22,906 bases of DNA from an uncultured Eubacteriales bacterium. GTDB taxonomy: Bacteria > Bacillota_A > Clostridia > Oscillospirales > Oscillospiraceae. Where the stretch lies: positions 1 through 22,906 of the forward strand of contig ONPY01000033.1 of assembly GCA_900319835.1 (NCBI GenBank), given 5' to 3'. The notes beneath the pieces are model-generated. The model saw only the letters and a list, made by a program, of their open reading frames with translations, searched no databases and was not told the origin of the DNA. The translations under genes were made by a program, and so were the position numbers. Positions 1-5,164 of the stretch are shown here, one piece after another. Position 1 is the first letter of the stretch, and the number at the start of each line of letters is the position of its first letter.

Positions 1-407
1 TGCGCTACGAGGAGGACGAGACCGGCGGGCGCGTCACGGTGCTGGCCCCGGAGCTGATCCAGGGCATCTCCGCCCACGTCAGCCCCGGCTCCACCACGCT
101 GGAATACGACACGGTGGTGCTGGACACGGGGTCTTTGGACTCGCTGGGGCTGTCTCCCCTGTCATCTCTGCCGGTCGCCGTGCGGGCCATGCGCCTCGGG
201 CACATCGACAGCGTCTGGGAGGAGGACGGAAAGCGGGTTTGCCAGTTTGAGCCGGACGATCAGCTGCGGTGTACGGTCTGGTTTGAAAAGGACAGCATGC
301 GCCCCCTGCGCGCCGAGCTCATGACCGACGGGCGGGTCACGGTCTACCTGGAGTTTTCCGACTGGACAGAGTGCCCCGCCGTACAGGGATCGGAGAGTAC
401 TGAATAG
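1..407 (+). CDS. C-terminal part of a hypothetical beta-rich (LolA-like?) protein
   Basis: The reading frame is open from the window edge (first full codon at position 3) to a TAG at 405-407, so the N-terminus lies outside the window. The visible 134 or so residues alternate short hydrophobic and polar stretches, as in an antiparallel beta protein, and end in a strand-like segment (VTVYLEFSDWTE). No membrane segment or catalytic motif is visible. The pattern (a protein comparing coefficients and 'VWFEKDSMRPLRAE') resembles LolA-like or outer-membrane-lipoprotein-sorting folds that occur as lipoproteins in Firmicutes, but this is only a fold-level impression. A lipobox, if present, would be upstream of the window. 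It is convergent with the next gene, and a hairpin follows directly after the stop. Confidence 0.6.
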   Translation, partial: RYEEDETGGRVTVLAPELIQGISAHVSPGSTTLEYDTVVLDTGSLDSLGLSPLSSLPVAVRAMRLGHIDSVWEEDGKRVCQFEPDDQLRCTVWFEKDSMRPLRAELMTDGRVTVYLEFSDWTECPAVQGSESTE

Positions 408-411
408 CGCA

Positions 412-437
412 GCGCCCCGCTGAAAACAGCGGGGCGC
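412..437. other. hairpin after the first gene, no clear T-tract
   Basis: Stem of 11 bp (GCGCCCCGCTG at 412-422, loop AAAA, CAGCGGGGCGC at 427-437) placed 4 bases after the stop of the upstream gene. It is followed by CAATGTGTCGACAC rather than a run of T, so it is a weak intrinsic-terminator candidate. Its 22-base core is identical to that of the second hairpin at 591-612. Confidence 0.6.
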
Positions 438-460
438 CAATGTGTCGACACATTCCGTTT

Positions 461-562
461 TGTCATCCTGAGCGGAGGCGCAGCCGGAGTCGAAGGATCT
501 CAAACGCCGGAGCCTGTACAGTGGGCGATGTTTGAGATTTCTCGGCTTCGCTCGAAATGACA
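461..562. repeat. TGTCAT-type imperfect inverted-repeat element (MITE/REP-like)
   Basis: A 102-bp segment begins TGTCATCCTGAGCG and ends CGCTCGAAATGACA. The reverse complement of the right arm begins TGTCATTTCGAGCG, and both arms carry ATCTCAAAC inward, so the whole element can fold as a long imperfect hairpin. Motifs of the type 'TGTCATCCTGAGCG...GAAGGATCTC' are widespread intergenic repeats in many bacteria, which is established knowledge. It codes for nothing visible and shows no clear target-site duplication. It sits exactly between two hairpins that share one core. Confidence 0.7.
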
Positions 563-584
563 TGTGATGAGGTTTGTCTGCCGG

Positions 585-618
585 CCGAAAGCCCCGCTGA
601 AAACAGCGGGGCTTTCGG
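585..618. terminator. bidirectional hairpin terminator between convergent genes
   Basis: A 15-bp stem (CCGAAAGCCCCGCTG, loop AAAA, CAGCGGGGCTTTCGG) lies directly beside the restored stop codon of the leftward NahK-like gene (619-621). The T-tracts are short on both sides (CTTTCGGTTATTCTTGTTT on the + strand), so strength is uncertain. Its position between convergent genes is what a bidirectional terminator would occupy. Confidence 0.6.
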
Positions 619-1714
619 TTATTCTTGTTTGCTAAGCTGCGATTGCACCTCATCGAGTACCTGCTCCATCTCCGCAAAGTGCAGCTCCATCTCCTGTGCC
701 AGCTTAAACTGCGCCCCGGCAGCGGTCCAGGTTGTGCGTGGGATAGTCGATGGAGAAGTATTTATCCCCCATCAGGTAATCCGTCAAAAAGCGCATGCCG
801 CACTCCACCGTCATGGTATAAGCCCCCAGGGGCAGGGAGGCGACCTCCGCCTGCGTCAGACCGGGGCAGGTCTCCAGATAGCCCCGGGCAAAGGCGCGGA
901 AGCGGCTGAGATCCAGCCGCACCCCGGCCGGGTCCCGCTCGTCCTCGGCGGCGGTGGAGGCCCCGGAGCGGATAGCGTCCCCGAAGTCGCAGGCGGCAAG
1001 CCCCGGCATCACCGTGTCCAGATCGATGACGCAGAGGGCGCGGCCCGTGCGCTCGTCTAGGAGGACGTTGCTGATCTTGGTGTCGTTGTGGGTGACACGG
1101 ACGGGCAGCGCGCCCTTTTCCCGCATCCGCTGCAGCCGGCAGGCCTGCTCCTCCCGCTCCAGCAGAAACGCGATCTCCGGCTCCACCTCGGCCCGGCGGG
1201 AGCAGGCGTCGGCCTCCAGGGCGCGGCGGAAGGCCGCATAGCGGGCGGAGGTGTTGTGGAAGTTTCCGATGGTCTCTTCCAGTTCGGCCGCCGGGAAGTC
1301 CCGCAGGGCGTGCAGAAAGGCGCCGAAGCCCCGGCCGCACTCGTACATCTGCCCGCAGCTTTCCGCGGTCTGGCGGCACACGCTGTTGTCCACAAAGCGG
1401 TAGGCGCGCCAGGAGGCGCCCGTGCCGTCATCATACCGGTTTTTTCCGTCTGGCGTTTTGAGGAAGCGGATCATGGTCATGTGCTCTCCCCCCTCCCTGC
1501 CGAGGAAGTCGCTGATGCGGGACACGTTGTCCATGACGGCGTCGACATTGGGGAAGACATACCGGTTGATCCGCTGCAGGATATAGCGGGCGCCGGTGTC
1601 GGTGGTCACCAGCCAGGTCTCGTTGATGTGGCCGCTTTTGATGGCCTCGAAGGAGACGGCTTTTCCCTCGGTGGGAAAGCATGCCATGACCTGCTGCAGC
1701 GCTTCCCCGCTCAC
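619..1714 (-). CDS. NahK-like N-acetylhexosamine 1-kinase family phosphotransferase, frameshifted near its C-terminus
   Basis: A choline/aminoglycoside-kinase-fold protein closely resembling bifidobacterial N-acetylhexosamine 1-kinase (NahK), which phosphorylates GlcNAc or GalNAc at C1. Matching landmarks are GHINETWLVTTD (28-39, nucleotide loop), VTHNDTKISN (207-216, catalytic Asp211), VIDLDTVMPG (229-238, metal site), CDFGDAIR, MTVECGMRFL and HNLDRCR. As written, the frame stops at 704-706 after 336 residues. The +1 frame continues with FKLAQEME and 23 more residues to TAA at 619-621, matching the NahK tail (IKLVQEME in Bifidobacterium, recalled). Removing one C from CCCC at 714-717 gives 364 residues, the family length. 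The start is GTG at 1712-1714 (SD GGGAG), overlapping the MFS stop as GTGA. The substrate could be another sugar. Confidence 0.85.
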
Positions 1715-2988
1715 TGCCGCTTCTCCCTGGATTTAAGCAGCAGCACCGGCACAAAGCAGGTCAGCAGCACCAGCGCCGCGGCCAGGAAGATCCCCGGCGT
1801 GGGCACGGTCTTCACCTGGCCCAGATCCACATAGGTGCTGTCGCTGCCGCGGATGACCGCCGCCCCGATGGCCGGGCCGATCACCATGGGAAGCAGCACC
1901 GCGAAGATCATGCGGATGCCCTGGAAGTGGCCCACCCGATCCCGGGGTGTCCAGTCCCGGATGTTGGCACCGAGGGCGGCGGTCATCATCATGTAGCCGC
2001 CCATCATCACAGTGCCGGCCACCATGACGCCCGCGCTCTTTCGTACAAAGGTCATGCCGATAAGCCCCAGCAGCATCACCGCCGCCGCGGGGAAGACAAA
2101 GCGCGTTTTGCCCACGCGGTCGATGAAGCGGCCGGAGACGACGCTCACCGCGGAGGCGAGGATCAGCACCACGCCCAAAACGATGGCATAGTCCGTGATC
2201 CCCAGGTAGTTTTGCAGATAGATGATGAGAAACGGGAAGAACACCTGCACCGCCACCGAGAACAGGCAGAAGGCCGCAAAAGAGAGATAGAGCTCGGGAT
2301 TGGCCCGCGCGACCGCGGGGGACAGGCCATAGAGCAGGTTCTTCACGCCGCCGCTCTCCTCCGTTTTGACCGCTTCGTCCCGGATGAGGAAGAGGGAGAT
2401 CACGCCCACGGCGCTGACAGCCAGGCCGAAGATGCCGAAGAACTCCTTCCATCTCCCCTGCTGCGTCAGCCCGTCAAAGGCGCCGAAGATCACCAGCATG
2501 GAGACAAGCGGCAGGATTGCCAGCACACTCTCCGCCCGGCCGCGGTTGCTCTCATCCGTCACGTCGGTGACATAGGCGTTGAAGGCCGCGTCGTTGGCGG
2601 TGGAGCCGAAGAAGGTCATCACACAGTCCATGACCACCACAAGCGTGGCGGCCGCCGCCGCGGCGTTGGCTCCCGGGAAGAGCCGCCCGGCGTTTTCCGG
2701 CGTGATGAGGCCGAAGGCCGCCGTAGACAGACCCCACAGCAGATAGCCGCCGCAGATGAAGGCCTTGCGCTTTCCCAGCCTGTCGGACAATGCGCCCATC
2801 AAAAGGGTCGTGACCGTCGCCGCTGCGGCGGACCAGCCCACCATGGCCGCGATGTACTTGGGATCCGTGGAGATGGTGTTGTACAAAAACACGTTGAAGT
2901 ACATGTTCTCGATGGTCCAGGCAAACTGCCCGAAGAGTCCCACCAGCAGCAGCGCTGCCCATTTTCTCGCACCCAGCTTTGTTGTCAT
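1711..2988 (-). CDS. MFS transporter (probable sugar permease)
   Basis: A 425-residue membrane protein with about twelve hydrophobic segments. It begins with a family-typical N-terminus containing FAWTIENMYFNVFLYNTI and carries the MFS signature GALSDRLGKRK (motif A) between segments 2 and 3, with a second-half counterpart VVSGRFIDRVGKTRF. It resembles the SLC45/GPH-like MFS proteins often annotated as sugar:cation symporters in Clostridia. Its gene overlaps the sugar 1-kinase by four bases, so import and phosphorylation of the same sugar is a reasonable inference. The substrate itself cannot be read from sequence. The start is ATG at 2986-2988 with a purine-rich GGAGAGAAGAG upstream. Confidence 0.88.
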   Translation of the reverse strand: MTTKLGARKWAALLLVGLFGQFAWTIENMYFNVFLYNTISTDPKYIAAMVGWSAAAATVTTLLMGALSDRLGKRKAFICGGYLLWGLSTAAFGLITPENAGRLFPGANAAAAAATLVVVMDCVMTFFGSTANDAAFNAYVTDVTDESNRGRAESVLAILPLVSMLVIFGAFDGLTQQGRWKEFFGIFGLAVSAVGVISLFLIRDEAVKTEESGGVKNLLYGLSPAVARANPELYLSFAAFCLFSVAVQVFFPFLIIYLQNYLGITDYAIVLGVVLILASAVSVVSGRFIDRVGKTRFVFPAAAVMLLGLIGMTFVRKSAGVMVAGTVMMGGYMMMTAALGANIRDWTPRDRVGHFQGIRMIFAVLLPMVIGPAIGAAVIRGSDSTYVDLGQVKTVPTPGIFLAAALVLLTCFVPVLLLKSREKRQ

Positions 2989-3012
2989 CGTTCTCTCTTC
3001 TCTCCGTTTTTC

Positions 3013-4221
3013 TCAGTCGCAGAGGATGTTCACCAGCACCTGCACCGCCTGGTCCATATGCTCGGCAGTGATGTGCTCAAAGGGCCCATGGAAGGCCGCG
3101 CCCCCGGTGCCCAGGTTCGGGCAGGGCAGGCCGCGGAAGGAGAGCTGCGCCCCATCTGTGCCGCCGCGGATGGGGGTGGTCACAGGGGTCAGACCCGCCT
3201 TCTCAATGGCGCGCTCAGCCCGCTGCACGACCTCGGGGTGGTCCTTCAGAATCTCCGCCATGTTGCGGTACTGCTCCGCCAGCGTCAGCTTCACTGTCCC
3301 CGCGCCGTAGCGCTCGTTCATGGCGCGCTCGATCTCGCGCATCTTCTCCTCTCGAGCGGCAAAGCGCTTTGCGTCGTGGTCCCGGAGAATGTATTTCAGC
3401 TCCGCAAAGCTCACGTCGCCCTTCATGTCTGTGAGATGGTAGTAACCCTCATAGCCCTCGGTACAGGCGGGGGTCTCGGTGAGGGGGAGCATGGCGTTGA
3501 TCTCCATGGCGAGCAGAGAGGCGTTGACCATGATGTCCTTGGCCGAGCCCGGGTGGACGTTCACGCCGTGAATCTCAAAGCGGGCCGCGGCGGCGTTGAA
3601 GGTCTCGTAATTGATCTCCTCCACCGCGTCCCCGTCCACGGTATAGGCGAAATCCGCGCCCAGGCGCTCCAGCTCCAGAAGGGCGGCCCCGTGGCCGATC
3701 TCCTCATCCGGTGGGAAGCAGACCGCCACGCCGCCGTGGGAGCGGTTTTCCGTGATCAGCCGCTCACAGGCGGAGAGGATCTCCGCCACGCCCGCCTTGT
3801 CATCCGCCCCCAGCAGGGTGGTGCCGTCGGTGGTGATGAGCGTCTGTCCCACGCAGGAGAGCAGATCCGGAAACTGCTTTGGGCTGAGCACCCTTCCGCT
3901 GTCACCAAGCGGTACATCACCGCCGTCGTAATTGGGGTGCAGCTGGGGTTTGACCCCGGTGCCGGAGAAATCCGGCGCGGTGTCGATGTGGGCGATCAGA
4001 CCGATCACCGGGTCGTGCTCCCGGCCGGGGGTCGCAGGCAGGAAGCCGTAGGCGTAGGCGTGCGCATCGGTATAAACCCGCTCAAGTCCCATGGCCTCCA
4101 TCTCATTTTTCAGAAGCCTTGTCATCTCAAACTGTTTTTCAGTGCTGGGGGTGGAAGTGCCATTCTCATCGCTCTGGGAATCCACTGCCGCATAGCGCAG
4201 CAGGCGCTCATATGCTTTCAT
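3013..4221 (-). CDS. pepT: peptidase T (tripeptide aminopeptidase)
   Basis: A 402-residue M20-family zinc metallopeptidase that removes the N-terminal residue from tripeptides in the cytoplasm. The di-zinc site is complete: GLIAHIDTAPDF (His78, Asp80), TTLLGADDKAG (bridging Asp140), FPPDEEIGHGA (Glu173 general base, Glu174) and AAFHGPFEH (His378). The lid-domain motif GGTDGAQLS is also present. Length equals that of E. coli PepT (about 408). The start is ATG at 4219-4221 preceded by GAGGTGA at good spacing. It lies 24 bp upstream of the MFS gene on the same strand, so it probably leads a pepT-MFS-kinase transcript. A functional link between tripeptide cleavage and the sugar genes is not obvious. 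Confidence 0.96.
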   Translation of the reverse strand: MKAYERLLRYAAVDSQSDENGTSTPSTEKQFEMTRLLKNEMEAMGLERVYTDAHAYAYGFLPATPGREHDPVIGLIAHIDTAPDFSGTGVKPQLHPNYDGGDVPLGDSGRVLSPKQFPDLLSCVGQTLITTDGTTLLGADDKAGVAEILSACERLITENRSHGGVAVCFPPDEEIGHGAALLELERLGADFAYTVDGDAVEEINYETFNAAAARFEIHGVNVHPGSAKDIMVNASLLAMEINAMLPLTETPACTEGYEGYYHLTDMKGDVSFAELKYILRDHDAKRFAAREEKMREIERAMNERYGAGTVKLTLAEQYRNMAEILKDHPEVVQRAERAIEKAGLTPVTTPIRGGTDGAQLSFRGLPCPNLGTGGAAFHGPFEHITAEHMDQAVQVLVNILCD

Positions 4222-4249
4222 ATTCGAATCACCTCAATATACCTATTTG

Positions 4250-4415
4250 GCTCCCCTTTTAAGGGGAGCTGTCAGCCGCAGGCTGACTGAGGGGTCTTGT
4301 CCTCATTTGCGCTATTTTTGTTCGTCGCTGTCAGCCGCAGGCTGACTGAGGGGTCTTGTCCCCATTTGCGCTATTTTTGTTCGTCGCTGTCAGCCGCAGG
4401 CCAGACTGGGGGATC
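4250..4415. repeat. 59-bp tandem repeat with hairpins between ylmH and pepT
   Basis: The block opens with a hairpin (GCTCCCCTT, TT, AAGGGGAGC; 4250-4269). Units beginning GCTGTCAGCCGCAGGCTGAC then start at 4268, 4327 and 4386, an exact 59-bp period. The first two units differ by a single base (CCTCATTTG versus CCCCATTTG). The third is truncated and diverged (GCAGGCCAGACTGGGGGATC). Each full unit contains the stem GTCAGCC-GCA-GGCTGAC and the tail GCGCTATTTTTGTTCGTC. The 'CCCTCAGTC...GACAGCTCCCC...GGGGAGCC' pattern is a familiar interspersed repeat of gut Clostridia (recalled). It fills most of the 199-bp ylmH-pepT spacer. Confidence 0.85.
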
Positions 4416-4420
4416 AACCT

Positions 4421-5164
4421 TTATTGATAGATTTCCGCCGTGACAAAGATCCGTCCCTTGCGGGAATTGCCGCCGAACGCGGTGAGCCTTCCCTTGCCCG
4501 CGCCACGGAGACTCAGCACGTCCCCCTCGGAAACCTGCTGGTCGGTCTTCAAGCACTCCGTGTAGTTGAGACTCACCAGGCCCGCCTCGATCTGCCGGGC
4601 GGCCTCGGTGCGGGAGAGACGGAACATCCCGGCGCAGACCGCGTCGAGCCGCGGGCTCATCACCGTGAAGCTCCGCTCCTCCGTTTTCCTGGGCTGGACC
4701 GGGATCTCGGCAAGGGGGATCTCCTCGGCCTTCACGCCGCAGCGGCCCACCTTTTCGATGGAGAGCAGGTGCCGCAGGACGCTGGGCTGGCAGAAAACGT
4801 ACGCCGTCTCCCCCCGGACCAGAATGTCCCCGACCCACTCCCGGCCGACGCCCATCCCGAGGATGGCGCCCATATAATCCCGGTGGCCTGGCTCCCCGAA
4901 GGCAGCCTTGAGCCGGATGCAGCGGATGTGCTCGGATACGTCCAGCTCGCTCTCCTCCATGTACTCCGGCAGGAAGAAGGCCATGGTGCGCTCGGCGTCC
5001 ACCCAGCCGCCGGAGAAGACCATGCGGCTGAAGCGCAGGTCCGGGTCGTGCTCCAGGGCCCAGCGCTCCGCGGGCGTGAGAAAGCCCGTGTTGGTCAGGA
5101 TGTATTTTTGTTCGCAGCGGCGGGCCAGATCCTCGCCGCGCTTTAACAGTTCAGTTTTTTCCAT
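4421..5164 (-). CDS. ylmH: YlmH-family S4-domain RNA-binding protein
   Basis: A 247-residue protein with the YlmH architecture. An N-terminal region (about 1-80) carries TNTGFLTPAERWALE and the 'R-M-V-F-S-G-G-W-x-x-A-E-R' motif. A central domain has YMGAILGMGVGREWVGDILV, which is diagnostic of the family. The C-terminal S4 RNA-binding domain (about 170-245) has SPRLDAVCAGMFRLSR and GLVSLN. In Bacillus subtilis YlmH binds the 50S subunit with peptidyl-tRNA and has been implicated in ribosome-associated quality control. The gene is usually in the ylm/divIVA cell-division cluster. Here it instead overlaps, by 14 bases, the end of the translational GTPase-NYN gene. The start is ATG at 5162-5164 with GAGG eight bases upstream. 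Confidence 0.93.
   Translation of the reverse strand: MEKTELLKRGEDLARRCEQKYILTNTGFLTPAERWALEHDPDLRFSRMVFSGGWVDAERTMAFFLPEYMEESELDVSEHIRCIRLKAAFGEPGHRDYMGAILGMGVGREWVGDILVRGETAYVFCQPSVLRHLLSIEKVGRCGVKAEEIPLAEIPVQPRKTEERSFTVMSPRLDAVCAGMFRLSRTEAARQIEAGLVSLNYTECLKTDQQVSEGDVLSLRGAGKGRLTAFGGNSRKGRIFVTAEIYQ

Noticed and set aside
461..562. CRISPR-like repeat array near the left edge
   Set aside because: Only two hairpin copies 177 bp apart flanking a single inverted-repeat element; no regularly spaced direct repeats with unique spacers.
162..677. 171-residue - strand frame across the left-edge intergenic region
   Set aside because: It runs through two terminator-like hairpins and the TGTCAT element and into the antisense of the first gene; only its first few codons overlap the true NahK-like tail, in a different frame.
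1927..4290. 787-residue open frame on the + strand across the MFS transporter and pepT
   Set aside because: It is antisense to two well-recognised genes, is very rich in His, Gly, Arg and Asp as expected of GC-rich shadow frames, and shows no domain or initiation signal.
4268..4415. CRISPR array in the ylmH-pepT spacer
   Set aside because: The 59-bp units repeat along their entire length, including the part that would be spacer, so this is a simple tandem repeat.
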